From: Anabaena catenula FACHB-362
GTDB lineage: Bacteria > Cyanobacteriota > Cyanobacteriia > Cyanobacteriales > Nostocaceae
Assembly: GCF_014698735.1 (NCBI RefSeq)
Contig: NZ_JACJTQ010000023.1
Coordinates: forward strand, 1 to 64,000
Reading direction: 5' to 3'
DNA: 64,000 bases
Shown: positions 27,554-38,072 of the stretch, piece after piece
Layout of the letters: every line of letters starts with the position of its first letter
Numbering within the stretch: the stretch's first letter is position 1
Notes under the pieces: generated by a model
What the model was told of the DNA's origin: nothing
Databases searched by the model: none
The model's input: the letters and a program-made list of their open reading frames with translations, nothing else
Translations under genes and position numbers: made by a program

Positions 27554-27886
27554 ATCACTCCTATTGACGGTGTAAAAAAAAGTAAATTTTTGAGTCATAA
27601 AACTGTATCGCTAATGACTAATAACTGATTAGGGGTTAGATTGATATCAATATTCAATATAAGACTCCTATTTGATTTTTGTTGGCGCAGCGCTTTGGGC
27701 TTATAAAACTCAGTACACTCAGTACACCTGAATTTTCTAGAATCCTATTCCCTATTCCCTGCCTCCATGAGTAATTTCAGTAATCAAATCGGATTGCTAT
27801 ATATTTATGCTTTTCATAAGCTAGTATCAGGTCGCATCAACTTGTATCAGTTTGTTACCTAATTCAATTACCAAAATTATTATCTC
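27554..27886. other. Intergenic, no gene seen
   Basis: 333 bp without a credible ORF. It contains a short tandem CTCAGTACA direct repeat (27706-27725) and a CCTATTCC duplication near 27745-27758. Confidence 0.6.
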
Positions 27887-28930
27887 ATGCCACATCGTCA
27901 CTATCCTCCTGCCTACTTACGCTATTTCAAAGCCAGGTTATCCAATTTCTTGCGTCCTAGTTTTTGGGGAACAGGAATTTTTTTATTGGTTGTAGTAGTG
28001 GGAATTCGGGAATATTGGATAAATCCTGAGCTTTTTACTAAAATACCAACTAAAAAAGCTGCTGAAAAAACTGCTGTTGAAAAAACTGCTGACACTTCAC
28101 TTTCAGATGAAGACAAAGCTATTGCCGCAGATATTGATAATATGCCGAATTTTTTGACTGATTTTGAACAAGCCGCTTTATCTGCAAATGTAACTCCCTT
28201 CCCAAGTAAAATTAAGTTAAATAATAGTGACTTTTTTGTAGAGGATTTAATTAATAAAAAAAATACTGCTGATGAAGGAAAATTTAAATCTAGCCTGGGG
28301 ATAACTAATAATATTAGCTCACAACCTGAAAAAAATCCTTTTATGGTGCAGTCTGAAAATTTATTGAAATCTGACAATCGTGATCTGAAAACTCAGTTTT
28401 CAGATGTGAATAACTTCCCTATATCTCCCGAACCAACAGCAATAACAGATGTCTCTAGTTTGAGTAACGGATTAACTAATCAGACTACAAATAATCAAAG
28501 CACTGTTATCATTAGTCCTTTAGAAGCAGCAATCAAAAGATCTAGTAATACGCAACTAAATCCTTCTATTAGCAATGTAGGAGTAAAGCCAATTTCACCT
28601 ACTAATAGCTTACCTAATCAGGGTTTATCCTCTGGTTCGATTATGGGCTATAATCAGCTAAAAGTAACTGACTCACCACAAAATTCCTACGGTAATTTGA
28701 ATAGCATTCCGACAGCACCCAATGTAGTAACACCAACAACAGGAACATCTGCTGTACTTAATAATCCTTATGCTGTTCAGCCTCCAAGTCAAGGTATTGT
28801 CAACTCGACTGCTCCAGTAGGATATGGCATTAATGCTAATAATAGTTTACAACAACCTAGTCAATTACCCCAATCTAATTTAAATTATCCTGGGCAGGTG
28901 CAACCGTATCCCAATGGTTCTCAAAGGTAA
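27887..28930 (+). CDS. Single-pass membrane protein with long low-complexity tail, unknown function
   Basis: 347 residues. A basic, aromatic N-terminus is followed by one membrane helix (GTGIFLLVVVVGIREYW, ~25-42), then ~300 residues rich in Asn, Ser, Pro, Gln and Thr with no clear fold (for example NGLTNQTTNNQSTVIISP). It appears to be a type II protein with a disordered periplasmic tail. I do not recognise it. Being next to the lpt genes on the same strand, it could belong to envelope biogenesis, but that is inference only. Confidence 0.7.
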   Translation: MPHRHYPPAYLRYFKARLSNFLRPSFWGTGIFLLVVVVGIREYWINPELFTKIPTKKAAEKTAVEKTADTSLSDEDKAIAADIDNMPNFLTDFEQAALSANVTPFPSKIKLNNSDFFVEDLINKKNTADEGKFKSSLGITNNISSQPEKNPFMVQSENLLKSDNRDLKTQFSDVNNFPISPEPTAITDVSSLSNGLTNQTTNNQSTVIISPLEAAIKRSSNTQLNPSISNVGVKPISPTNSLPNQGLSSGSIMGYNQLKVTDSPQNSYGNLNSIPTAPNVVTPTTGTSAVLNNPYAVQPPSQGIVNSTAPVGYGINANNSLQQPSQLPQSNLNYPGQVQPYPNGSQR

Positions 28931-29138
28931 ACTTGAGGATGTTTAATTTGATCAATATTTAGATAGATATGGATATTCATGAAATAAATGTTCTGACAAT
29001 TTGACTAAAAATCTTCTTTGGTTAATTCTGCAATTTTCATTATCGCTTTTAGAGTTCCTATCTTTAATTAAATTTTGATGACGATAAACTATAATTTCAG
29101 CTTGTAAAAAAATGGTGGGCATTGCCCACCCTACGAAA
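28931..29138. other. Converging 3' ends with no gene seen
   Basis: 208 bp between the 3' ends of the low-complexity protein gene and mfd. A minus-strand frame here is a shadow. It contains the mfd terminator at 29106-29130. Confidence 0.5.
29106..29130 (-). terminator. Rho-independent terminator of mfd
   Basis: On the minus strand a perfect 7-bp stem (GGTGGGC/GCCCACC, 3-base loop, 29114-29130) is followed by A and seven T residues. It lies 9 bp past the mfd stop codon. The GGTGGGCAATGCCCACC hairpin is also a widespread dispersed palindrome in cyanobacteria, so it may be a repeat serving as terminator. Confidence 0.8.
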
Positions 29139-32100
29139 TTAAACCAAAGCAGCTTCAGAAATTGCACCTTGCATTTTCCCGAACGTATCAATTAAAGTCT
29201 GCAATTGTTGTTCCGCTTTAAACACACCTAAACCTCTTGCTGTCACCTTCCCAGGAGAATAAACAAAACGAGAACGCATACTTTCTTTTAAATTCTCCGC
29301 TAACAAATTCCAAGCTGGTTCTTCCATGGGAGTTTCTAAAACAATGTGCTGTTTATTCTCTGGTTTAATGCGGCTAAACCCCAGATTTTTGGCTAATTGT
29401 TTTAATTCCATTACTCGCAATAATTGATTTGCTGGCACAGGTATAGTCCCATATCTATCAGTCCATTCAGCAGCAATTAATTTTAATTCATATTTAGATT
29501 TTGCAGTGGCTACAGCGCGATAAGCGCTCATCTTTTGATCAAGATCGGTAATGTAAGTAGAGGGAATAAATGCGGTGAGATTAAGGTCAACTTGAGTATC
29601 TTCAACTTTGGGTATTTCTTGACCTCTAATTTCTCGAATTGCTTCTTCTAACATTTCCATGTACAAATCAAAGCCAATTGCATCCATTTGACCAGATTGT
29701 TCTGCACCTAGCAAGTTTCCCACACCGCGAATTTCCATATCTCGCATTGCTAATTGATATCCAGAACCGAGTTGGGTAAATTCTTGAATTGCTCTTAATC
29801 TTTGTCTAGCTGCATCAGATAATTCTCTTTGTTTAGGATAAAATAACCATGCGTGAGCTTGGATTCCTGCACGTCCTACCCGTCCCCGTAATTGATATAA
29901 TTGAGATAAACCAAAACGGTGAGCATCTTCAATTAAGATGGTATTAACTCGCGGAATATCTAAACCAGATTCAATAATTGTTGTACAAACAAGAATATCC
30001 GCGTCATTATTTCCGAAAGTGAGCATGGTTGATTCTAACTCGCTTTCGTCCATTTGACCATGAGCGATCGCAAATCTTCCTCCTGGAACCATTTCCCGCA
30101 GATTTGCAGTTGTTTCTTCAATTCCTTCTACACGGGGAACTACATAAAATACTTGTCCACCTCGATCTAATTCTTGACGAATTGCACTTCTGACAATTTC
30201 TGGGTTTAAAGGTGCGAGATGGGTTTGAATTGGTCTTCTGGTGGGAGGTGGAGTTGTAATTAAACTCATTTCCCGAATTCCAGATAATGACATATATAAA
30301 GTTCTGGGAATGGGAGTTGCAGAAAGAGTTAAAACATCAACTTGAGTTTTGAGGCTTTTGATTTTTTCCTTTTGATTAACTCCAAATCTTTGTTCTTCGT
30401 CAATTACTAAAAGTCCTAAATCTTTAAATTCTACACTTTTACCTAATAACTGATGTGTACCGACAACTATATCTAATTCTCCAGTTGCGAGCCGCTTTTG
30501 AATATTGCGTTTTTCTTCGGGACTGCGAAACCGATTCAGTAAACCGACATTTACAGGATAAGGTGCAAAACGTTCTTTAATTGTGTGATAATGTTGTTGG
30601 GTTAAAATTGTTGTTGGGGCTAAAAGTGCAACTTGCTTTCCTGCGGTGACAGCTTTAAAAATAGCCCGAATTGCTACTTCAGTTTTTCCAAAACCGACAT
30701 CACCACATACTAACCGATCCATCGGTCTTTCACTTTCCATATCCCGTTTGACATCTTGTACGGCTTTTAGCTGATCTGTGGTAGGTTGGTAAGGGAAAGA
30801 ATCTTCCATTTCTTCTTGCCAAGGCATATCTGCGGGATAGGAAAAACCTTGTTGTTGCGATCGCGCTGCATACAACTTTAACAAGTCTACCGCTAGTTTT
30901 TTAATCGCTTTGCGGACTTTATTCTTTGTATTATCCCAAGCTTTTCCGGTCATTTTATGTAATTCCGGGGCTTTATCTCCACTGACGCGGAAACGAGACA
31001 AGGAACCAACTTGGTCAGCAGCAACTCTTAACAAACCATCGGCATATTGAACAACTAAATAATCACGGGTTTCATCATTAATTGTCAAACTTTCTAACTT
31101 GACAAATTTACCAATTCCATGACTACGATGCACAACAAAATCCCCTGGACGCAGTTTGTTGGGATCAACTTGTTTAGATGCAGCTTGACGACGTTTGCGG
31201 ACATAGCCAAAATTAGCTAAAGAATGTTGTCCATAAAACTCTCTATCTGTGACAATAACCAAACGGAAAGAAGGTAAAATAAAACCTTCTAATTCTGCTA
31301 AACCGGAATATTTGAGAGCGATGGGAGTATGATTAATTTGCAGTTTATCAATAGCTTGATAATCGCGGGGATTGGGAATAAACTGCGCGGGACAATCGTG
31401 TTCTTGGAGAAGAGAAACGGAACGGGAAGGTTGAGCAGAAAGTAACCAAATCGAAAAATTGCGATCGCGCTCTTGTCTAATTGTCTCAGCTAACTTGGCA
31501 AATTGGTGAGGTGTCACAGGTAAAGGTCTACTAGCTAAATTGAGACCACCATTTTCCTCAGCCAATTCCGATAAATATAACTTGTTAAAATTCCCAATTT
31601 CAACTAAACACTCATCAAAAGAACGGTGAATTTTAGGTAATTGGTAATTTTCTCCCCTGCCCCCTGCCCCCGTTCGGCTACGCTCACGGCAAGCCTGCCC
31701 CTCTGCCTCTTCCCACTGTTCTTGGGCATTTTCCACCCAGCGATCGCTATGAGCATAACATTGTTCAGGCTCATCAATAGCTAGGAGAGTATTGTCTGGT
31801 AAATAGTCCAGCAGAGAAGCAGGTTTTGCAAACGCCAACCCCAAAAACCGCCGACTACCTTCTAATATTTCTGAGTCGCTATTTAATTTCTCACTATCCT
31901 CAAGTGCGTCTAAAATAATCGGTGCAAAGCTAGTAGGAGTAAGAGTTATTTCATTAATCCTATCCAGTGCAGAACGCTGAGTAGTGGGGTCAAATTCCCG
32001 AATTTGTTCAATATCATCTCCAAACCAATCCAAACGCACAGGTAACTCAGAGGACACCGGAAACACATCGACAATATCCCCGCGTCTACTCCATTGTCCT

Positions 32101-32633
32101 TCCGTTTCCACCAGAGGAACTCGTTCATACCCCAGCATGGTGATTTTTTTGCTAAAAGCATCTAAATCAAATTCCAGCCCCTTCTTCAAAGTTAGACAGA
32201 AAGACTTAAACGCTGCTGGCGGTGGTAAATGTGGCTGTAAAGCGCCCACAGTCGCAATAATTGCCATTTTTGGACTTTGCCTGGTTTCCGCGCCCCTACT
32301 GACCAAATCAGCCAAAACCTGCATTTGACCCCAACTTAGCTCATTTTCTGGGTCAAAAGGTTCATAAGGGGAAGCTTCAGATGTAGGGTAAAAGTGAACA
32401 GTTTTCCATCCCATTGCTTCCATCTGAGCGAAAACCCGGCCAGCTTCCTCTAGAGTGGCACACACCACACACAAATCCTTGTCTTCCTGGGTTGCTAAAG
32501 CTGAAGCTACCAACCCCTTCGGTAGACGTGAAATGCCATTTAACCGCAATTCCTGTTGTTTGTTGAGTTTAGTAATTAGTTCTGCGGTGAGAGGCGATCG
32601 CGCCAAAGCACGCACAATAGAAGAAAAAGCCAT
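29139..32633 (-). CDS. mfd: Transcription-repair coupling factor Mfd
   Basis: 1164 residues. Order: UvrB-homology region (~1-300), RNA-polymerase-interacting CarD-like domain ([20 protein letters not shown], ~490-510), RecG-like translocase with Walker [15 protein letters not shown], the DEEQ box VIDEEQRFG, motif [29 protein letters not shown], and the C-terminal TRCF domain. Mfd releases stalled RNA polymerase at DNA lesions and recruits UvrA. Oddity: residues ~310-333 ([20 protein letters not shown]) are encoded by a dispersed repeat in frame, in a linker before the RNAP-interacting domain. A good terminator lies 3'. Confidence 0.96.
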   Translation of the reverse strand: MAFSSIVRALARSPLTAELITKLNKQQELRLNGISRLPKGLVASALATQEDKDLCVVCATLEEAGRVFAQMEAMGWKTVHFYPTSEASPYEPFDPENELSWGQMQVLADLVSRGAETRQSPKMAIIATVGALQPHLPPPAAFKSFCLTLKKGLEFDLDAFSKKITMLGYERVPLVETEGQWSRRGDIVDVFPVSSELPVRLDWFGDDIEQIREFDPTTQRSALDRINEITLTPTSFAPIILDALEDSEKLNSDSEILEGSRRFLGLAFAKPASLLDYLPDNTLLAIDEPEQCYAHSDRWVENAQEQWEEAEGQACRERSRTGAGGRGENYQLPKIHRSFDECLVEIGNFNKLYLSELAEENGGLNLASRPLPVTPHQFAKLAETIRQERDRNFSIWLLSAQPSRSVSLLQEHDCPAQFIPNPRDYQAIDKLQINHTPIALKYSGLAELEGFILPSFRLVIVTDREFYGQHSLANFGYVRKRRQAASKQVDPNKLRPGDFVVHRSHGIGKFVKLESLTINDETRDYLVVQYADGLLRVAADQVGSLSRFRVSGDKAPELHKMTGKAWDNTKNKVRKAIKKLAVDLLKLYAARSQQQGFSYPADMPWQEEMEDSFPYQPTTDQLKAVQDVKRDMESERPMDRLVCGDVGFGKTEVAIRAIFKAVTAGKQVALLAPTTILTQQHYHTIKERFAPYPVNVGLLNRFRSPEEKRNIQKRLATGELDIVVGTHQLLGKSVEFKDLGLLVIDEEQRFGVNQKEKIKSLKTQVDVLTLSATPIPRTLYMSLSGIREMSLITTPPPTRRPIQTHLAPLNPEIVRSAIRQELDRGGQVFYVVPRVEGIEETTANLREMVPGGRFAIAHGQMDESELESTMLTFGNNDADILVCTTIIESGLDIPRVNTILIEDAHRFGLSQLYQLRGRVGRAGIQAHAWLFYPKQRELSDAARQRLRAIQEFTQLGSGYQLAMRDMEIRGVGNLLGAEQSGQMDAIGFDLYMEMLEEAIREIRGQEIPKVEDTQVDLNLTAFIPSTYITDLDQKMSAYRAVATAKSKYELKLIAAEWTDRYGTIPVPANQLLRVMELKQLAKNLGFSRIKPENKQHIVLETPMEEPAWNLLAENLKESMRSRFVYSPGKVTARGLGVFKAEQQLQTLIDTFGKMQGAISEAALV
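31655..31715 (-). repeat. Dispersed repeat translated in frame within mfd
   Basis: CCCCTGC heptamers flank a CGTTCGGCTACGCTCACGGC segment, a mobile-looking repeat of heterocystous cyanobacteria. It encodes an Arg/Gly-rich loop, probably surface-exposed, without disrupting the frame. Confidence 0.8.
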
Positions 32634-32849
32634 AAATTCTTAGCTTAGTTGGAAAGTCGTTAGGGGATGAAAAAAATCTATAAGAAGTTTATGTTAACTA
32701 TTCTAAAAGGGTTAACAGCCGCTTTGCGAATAAAAGGGCATAATCATAACTACTACTTTATGTATACTCAAAGCATTTATAGAAACGTCTTTAATACTAG
32801 ATACTAGGGTTTGAGCTACCTTCGCTCTTTATAGCGGCAATTATCAACA

Positions 32850-34160
32850 ATGTCTTCCATCACTTTTGAAATTTTAACCATTTTAGTGCTAATTTTCGCC
32901 AACGGCGTATTTTCTATGTCCGAAATGGCCGTAGTCTCAGCCCGAAAAGTTAGACTACAACAGTTGGCTAATCAAGGAGATATCAACGCCAGGGCTGCAC
33001 TACAACTAGCAGAATCGCCCAATCATTTCTTGTCTATCGTCCAGGTGGGGATTACACTGATCAATATTCTCAATGGTGTCTTCGGCGGTGCTACCATTGC
33101 CAAAAGACTAGAAGAGTATGTGAAGCTAGTCCCAGTTTTAGCAAACTATAGTGGTGCGATCGCTTTTGGCGTAGTCGTCTTACTGATTACTTTTTTTTCG
33201 CTTATAGTTGGTGAACTCGTACCCAAACGGCTGGCCTTAAACAACCCAGAAAAAATTGCCGCCCTTGTCGCCGTCCCCATGCGAGCTTTAGCAAGTATAG
33301 CTTCACCCATAGTATATCTTTTGAGTGCATCTACAGATTTGGTGCTGCGAATATTGGGAATTACACCCTCTACTGAACCTCAAGTAACTGAAGAAGAAAT
33401 CAAAATTTTAATAGAACAAGGGACAGAAGCGGGAACCTTTGAGGAAGCAGAACAGGATATGGTAGAACGAGTTTTTCGTTTAGGTGATCGTCCTGTCAGT
33501 TACTTAATGACACCACGTCCTGATATAGTCTGGCTAGACTTAGAAGATCCCCCAGAAGAAAACCGCGAGAAAATGGTTGATAGTGCCTATTCCCGGTATC
33601 CAGTTTGTCAAGAGGGACTTGATAATGTCCTAGGTGTAATTCCCGTCACCGACTTATTAGCCCGCAGTTTTCGGGGTGAACCTTTAGACTTAACAGTAGG
33701 ATTACGTCAGCCTGTGTTCGTACCGGAAAGCACCCGTGGGTTAAAAGTTTTAGAGTTATTCAAACAAACTATCACTCACATGGCGCTAGTAGTCGATGAA
33801 TATGGCGTAATTCAAGGATTAGTCACTCTCAATGACATCATGAGTGAAATCGTCGGTGATGTTCCCGCAGGCCCAGGACAGGAACAACCAGAAGCTGTAC
33901 AAAGGGAAGATGGTTCCTGGCTTGTAGATGGGATGTTACCTATAGAAGAGTTTTTGGAACTTTTCGATATCGACGAATTGGAACCCGAAGAAAGAGGTAG
34001 TTATCAAACATTAGGTGGACTTGTGATCACCCATTTAGGACGTATCCCCGCAGCCGCAGACCATTTTGAATGGGAAGGTATGCGTTTTGAAGTCATGGAC
34101 ATGGATGGAAATCGTGTTGATAAAGTACTAGTTGTGCCAAAAACGAATCATCATGGGTAA
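32850..34160 (+). CDS. Hemolysin/CorC family (CNNM-like) membrane protein
   Basis: 436 residues. The DUF21/CNNM membrane domain (~1-190) starts FEILTILVLIFANGVFSMSEMA and includes LIVGELVPKRLALNNPEKIA. A CBS pair follows (~205-330; VSYLMTPRPDIVWLDLED; HMALVVDEYGVIQGLVTLND), and a CorC_HlyC domain ends the protein (~350-430; DGSWLVDGMLPIEEFLELF). The family is linked to magnesium or cobalt export and is not a true hemolysin. It is divergent from mfd (216-bp gap) and precedes the ATPase gene by 88 bp on the same strand. Confidence 0.93.
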   Translation: MSSITFEILTILVLIFANGVFSMSEMAVVSARKVRLQQLANQGDINARAALQLAESPNHFLSIVQVGITLINILNGVFGGATIAKRLEEYVKLVPVLANYSGAIAFGVVVLLITFFSLIVGELVPKRLALNNPEKIAALVAVPMRALASIASPIVYLLSASTDLVLRILGITPSTEPQVTEEEIKILIEQGTEAGTFEEAEQDMVERVFRLGDRPVSYLMTPRPDIVWLDLEDPPEENREKMVDSAYSRYPVCQEGLDNVLGVIPVTDLLARSFRGEPLDLTVGLRQPVFVPESTRGLKVLELFKQTITHMALVVDEYGVIQGLVTLNDIMSEIVGDVPAGPGQEQPEAVQREDGSWLVDGMLPIEEFLELFDIDELEPEERGSYQTLGGLVITHLGRIPAAADHFEWEGMRFEVMDMDGNRVDKVLVVPKTNHHG

Positions 34161-34248
34161 TTGGTGATAGGTGATTGGTAATGGGTTAAGATTGCTGATC
34201 TGAACCATTATCATTCATCTATTAACTAACCTTTTATTACGTAATCTT

Positions 34249-35718
34249 ATGCTGACTAGGTTAAAAGTTTCTGGTTTTAAAAACCTTGTCGATGTAGATG
34301 TTCGATTTGGTTCATTTACCTGTGTAGCAGGTGCTAATGGAGTCGGCAAATCTAACTTATTTGATGCTATTAGATTTTTGAGTGCGATCGCAGATCGTCC
34401 CTTAATTGATGCTGCCTTATCTGTGCGCGATGAAAAGGGTAAAACAGCAGATGTACGCAGTCTATTTCACCGAGTTGGTGATGAATATGCAAATGAAATG
34501 TCTTTTGAGGCAGAAATGATTATACCAGGGGAAGGTGTAGATGATTTAGGACAAGAGCTAAAAGCTAGTAATACCTTTCTTCGTTACTCCTTAACTCTTG
34601 CTTACCGAACAGATGATAAATTCAAGTCTTTCGGTTCACTGGAAATTCTTAAAGAGGAATTAGTTCCTATAAAGCTTAGTGATGCCAAGGCAAACTTATT
34701 GTTTGATCATAAATCTACTTGGCTGAAATCTGCTATTAAAGTATCTGGGCGCGTGTCTTATTTCATTTCAACAGATGAAACGGGAAAAGAACGAGTGATT
34801 AAGATACGTTTGGAAGGAAAAACTCAATCTCTAAAAGCTGTACCTCTTCCCCGAACTTTGCTTTCTGCTGTTTACAGGGCAAATAGTTCGACAGTGTTAC
34901 TAGCACAGAGAGAAATGCAATCTTGGCGGCTACTGCAATTAGAACCTTCAGCATTACGTCAACCAGACGAGTTTACATCACCAACAAACTTAGATATGGA
35001 TGGTTCTCATTTAGCTGCCACACTCTATCGTTTAGCACGATTCAATACAAATTATTCAACAACTGAACTGACAGAAGATGAAGCAGAGGCACAAGTTTAC
35101 AGCCAAGTTGCTAATCGGTTAGCACAACTAATTAATGATGTTCGTAAAGTAGGAATTGACCGAGATGAAAAACGCCAACTTCTAACATTAATAGTGACTG
35201 CTAAAGATGGTACAGCACATCCAGCCAGAGCATTATCAGATGGAACTTTGCGTTTTTTAGCCTTAGCAGTTTTGGCATTAGATCCAGAAGCAAAAGGTCT
35301 TTTGTGTTTGGAAGAACCAGAAAATGGCATTCATCCAGCGCGTATTCCCAAAATACTCCAGTTGCTTCAAGACATTGCGACTGATGTTGATTATCCCATT
35401 GATAAAGATAACCCATTGCGTCAAGTAATCATCAATACTCATTCACCTGCTGTAGTGATGCAAATACCTGATGATAGTCTATTGGTTGCTGAATTAAAGG
35501 AAACGGTAAGTTCAGGAAAACGGTTTAAAAGGTTGTCTTTTGGTTGTTTACCAGATACGTGGCGACAAAAAGCACCGGAAGCAGTAAATGTTGTTTCTAA
35601 GGGTAAACTTCTTGATTACTTAAATCCGGTAGTAATTGACGAATCAGAACCCAATCAGCACCGAGTTGTAGATAGACCTGACCTTCAATTTCTAATCCCT
35701 GGTTCCCCTACTGAATAG
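34249..35718 (+). CDS. AAA ATPase of SMC/RecF/OLD type, first gene of a two-gene cassette
   Basis: 489 residues. The start LTRLKVSGFKNLVDVDVRFG is typical of ABC/RecF-type AAA_21/AAA_15 ATPases. Walker A is GANGVGKSN (28-36), the signature-like motif is ALSDGTLRFLAL (~328-339), Walker B is LLCLEEPENGIHPARI (~351-366), and the H-loop is INTHSPAVVMQIPDD. A central insertion (~65-230) replaces the coiled coil. There is no TOPRIM or nuclease domain in this chain; instead the next gene, starting 2 bp after its stop, encodes a TOPRIM-like protein. This two-gene pairing resembles the PARIS and AbiL anti-phage systems. Function here is inference. Confidence 0.88.
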   Translation: MLTRLKVSGFKNLVDVDVRFGSFTCVAGANGVGKSNLFDAIRFLSAIADRPLIDAALSVRDEKGKTADVRSLFHRVGDEYANEMSFEAEMIIPGEGVDDLGQELKASNTFLRYSLTLAYRTDDKFKSFGSLEILKEELVPIKLSDAKANLLFDHKSTWLKSAIKVSGRVSYFISTDETGKERVIKIRLEGKTQSLKAVPLPRTLLSAVYRANSSTVLLAQREMQSWRLLQLEPSALRQPDEFTSPTNLDMDGSHLAATLYRLARFNTNYSTTELTEDEAEAQVYSQVANRLAQLINDVRKVGIDRDEKRQLLTLIVTAKDGTAHPARALSDGTLRFLALAVLALDPEAKGLLCLEEPENGIHPARIPKILQLLQDIATDVDYPIDKDNPLRQVIINTHSPAVVMQIPDDSLLVAELKETVSSGKRFKRLSFGCLPDTWRQKAPEAVNVVSKGKLLDYLNPVVIDESEPNQHRVVDRPDLQFLIPGSPTE

Positions 35719-35720
35719 GC

Positions 35721-36275
35721 ATGAAAGAACTTGTCTACACTTTACTATCAGATGGCAGTTCAGACAAAGCATTGATGCCTATCCTCACCTGGCTATTACG
35801 AGAAAATCAGGTTAACTGTGCTATTCAACCACAATGGGCAGATTTGCGACGTTTACGCGAAGTTCCAAAAACTTTATCACCACGTATCATTAAAAGCCTA
35901 GAACTCTATCCTTGTCACATCTTATTTATCCATAGAGACGCAGAAAGAGAACCACGTAAAAACCGTGTAATTGAAATTGAGAAAGCGTTAGAAGAAGTTA
36001 GAAAATCTGTGATGGTTCCAGTTCATGTTTGTGTTATTCCAGTTCGGATGTTGGAAGCATGGCTGTTATTTGACAACACAAGACTACGAGAAGCTGCGGA
36101 TAATCCTCGTGGTCGTCAGACATTACAATTGCCAAATATCCATACAGTTGAACAACTACCTGACCCTAAAGAAATTCTTTATCAACTATTACGAGAAGCC
36201 AGTGGGCTTAGTGGTCGTAGACTTGATAAATTTAGTGTAAACGAACGTGTTCACCGATTAGCAGACCTGATATAG
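35721..36275 (+). CDS. TOPRIM-like (DUF4276-related) protein, C-terminally truncated partner of the ATPase
   Basis: 184 residues. The LSDGSSDKALMPIL block (10-22) and HRDAERE (71-77) look like the two acidic TOPRIM-type metal sites, with D11 in place of the usual glutamate; VIPVRMLEAWLLFD (106-119) matches the E-x-W-L-x-x-D motif of DUF4276-like proteins. It begins 2 bp after the ATPase stop, so the two are co-translated. It ends at RVHRLADLI followed by TAG at the edge of a CAGGAGT heptamer array; a continuation (DNFSPLRALSAFQELES) is still readable 100 bp downstream. Whether the shortened protein works is open. RloB or AriB-type effectors are the closest known analogues. Confidence 0.75.
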   Translation: MKELVYTLLSDGSSDKALMPILTWLLRENQVNCAIQPQWADLRRLREVPKTLSPRIIKSLELYPCHILFIHRDAEREPRKNRVIEIEKALEEVRKSVMVPVHVCVIPVRMLEAWLLFDNTRLREAADNPRGRQTLQLPNIHTVEQLPDPKEILYQLLREASGLSGRRLDKFSVNERVHRLADLI

Positions 36276-36375
<100 letters not shown>

Positions 36376-36483
36376 GATAATTTTTCGCCATTACGCGCTT
36401 TATCTGCTTTTCAAGAATTAGAATCAGAAATTCAACAAGTTGTAGAAATTCAAGGTTGGAATTCCTATTCAGAAGATTCTTAA
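36376..36483 (+). pseudogene. Displaced C-terminal codons of the TOPRIM-like gene
   Basis: The plus strand reads 35 codons, DNFSPLRALSAFQELESEI and then QQVVEIQGWNSYSEDS, to a TAA at 36481. The segment has no start of its own and fits as the natural continuation of RVHRLADLI at 36272, but in a shifted frame because the insertion is not a multiple of three from the original stop. Confidence 0.7.
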
Positions 36484-36494
36484 TAAAATAAAAT

Positions 36495-37676
36495 TCAACT
36501 TTGAGACAACCGCTTCACCTCTGCACCCCCTAACATCTCCTCGGCTTTCGCTAACATCTGCGGAATTTTTTCAGCGTGGGGACTATTAACAAGACATTCT
36601 CTCAAATCTAATTCTGCTAACTTATCAGCCTTATTACCAGGAAACCAGGAATTACCATTACCTAAAAGGTTATAGCGCATTTTGCCATACTCGATCATGT
36701 CATAGGCTAAAGCTAAATTTAACAACCACAAAATCACGCGTATATTTATTTGTTCTGGTGTTTTTTCCCAAGTTGGTAAATTAGTTTCCCAGGTTTTTAC
36801 CCAATCTTCTCCTAAAGTTTCTATGGCTGCATTTTCTAAACGTTCAAGAATTGGTGGTAAAATTTCTTCGGCTTTATCTAACAATTCTAAAGTCTTTAAA
36901 TGTTCATCAAAATCACTCGGTTTTGCTGCCCCTATACTCAAAGTATGCACTTGGGGATGACTTAAACAAAATAAATCATTAAACACCATTGGACTCAAAG
37001 GCGCACACAAATCAACTAATTTTGCAGATGGTTGATATAATAACCCACCTTTATTAGATGGACTAATAATAAACACACCCATATCTAATTTATTAGCAGC
37101 TTCAATAGCAGACCAATTCCATTGATTAATATAGTACCAATGCAAATTCACATAATCAAATTGATTAGTATTAATTGCTTGTAAAATTATATCTGTGGGC
37201 GCATGAGTAGAAAAGCCAATAAATCTAACTTTCCCCTCAGCTTGTAACTGTTTCGCTACTTCTAAACAACCATCTTTACGAATACTATGATCCAAACTTT
37301 CTGCATCATTAATGCCATGTAAACCCAGCAAATCAACATAACCTAACTGGAGATATGCCAAAGATTTTTCAAACGTCTGGCGGAATTCTTGGGGATTTTC
37401 CACAGGAGAAACTTTAGTCTGAACTATTAATTTCTCACGGGGAAACTGGGGCAAAATTTTACCCAATTGCATTTCTGATGTTCCGTAACCACGGGCAGTT
37501 TCAATGTGATTAATCCCAATTTCTAATGCACGACGAATCGTCGCTTCTAAATTTTCTTGATTATCTGCGGGAATTTCTGCTGGTGTAACATCTTGCCATT
37601 TAAATTGATATCGCATTCCCCCGCAGGAAAATACGGGCATTTGTAATTCTGTACGTCCAAATCTTTTATATAGCAT
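36495..37676 (-). CDS. Aldo/keto reductase family protein
   Basis: 393 residues. The opening FGRTELQMPVFSCGGMRY, the IRRALEIGINHIETARGYG block (with the catalytic tyrosine region ARGYGTSE), and KTKVSPVENPQEF with YLQLGYVDLLGLHGIND place it in the AKR superfamily, closest to the COG1453-like group. It is longer than the usual 320 residues; the C-terminal ~90 residues (WEKTPEQINIRVILWLLNLA) form a helical extension. It would reduce carbonyls with NADPH; the substrate is unknown. Starts at the only suitable ATG. Confidence 0.9.
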   Translation of the reverse strand: MLYKRFGRTELQMPVFSCGGMRYQFKWQDVTPAEIPADNQENLEATIRRALEIGINHIETARGYGTSEMQLGKILPQFPREKLIVQTKVSPVENPQEFRQTFEKSLAYLQLGYVDLLGLHGINDAESLDHSIRKDGCLEVAKQLQAEGKVRFIGFSTHAPTDIILQAINTNQFDYVNLHWYYINQWNWSAIEAANKLDMGVFIISPSNKGGLLYQPSAKLVDLCAPLSPMVFNDLFCLSHPQVHTLSIGAAKPSDFDEHLKTLELLDKAEEILPPILERLENAAIETLGEDWVKTWETNLPTWEKTPEQINIRVILWLLNLALAYDMIEYGKMRYNLLGNGNSWFPGNKADKLAELDLRECLVNSPHAEKIPQMLAKAEEMLGGAEVKRLSQS

Positions 37677-38072
37677 TGCAGAATTTTAGATTTGAGATTT
37701 TGAATATTTAATCTTTACAAGTATAACAACCGGCAAGGTGGTTAGAATACAACTTATTAGAAAACCTAGACACCAAAACACTTTTCACACTGTAACCTGT
37801 AACCTGCTACATAACCTAATCCAATAATTCACAAAATTTGAGGGTGCGTCACCTGACTCTTTTTTTAATTAAAAGTTAAAAATTAAAAATTAAAAATTTA
37901 AGATTAATAATAATTTTTAATTAATTAATTTTGGGTGCAAGCCCCCACTGAATCAAAGATTCAGTAGTCTACAATCAGTGGTGGGTACAAGCCCCCACTG
38001 ATTGCAATTTTTAATTAATAATTTTTAATTTTTAATTGGAGCGAAGCGACTTGACCTGAAACTGTCGATTAA
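37677..38072. repeat. Intergenic palindromic AT-rich element with paired hairpins
   Basis: No gene seen in 396 bp. From 37868 to 38038 AAAAATT heptamers on the left mirror AATTTTT units on the right. Inside, GGGTGCAAGCCCCCACTGAAT (37933) and its near copy at 37983 are direct repeats; CTGAATC-AAA-GATTCAG (37948-37964) and AATCAGTG...CACTGATT (37973-38003) form strong hairpins. It looks like a small non-autonomous palindromic element and may terminate rpiA transcription. Confidence 0.7.
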
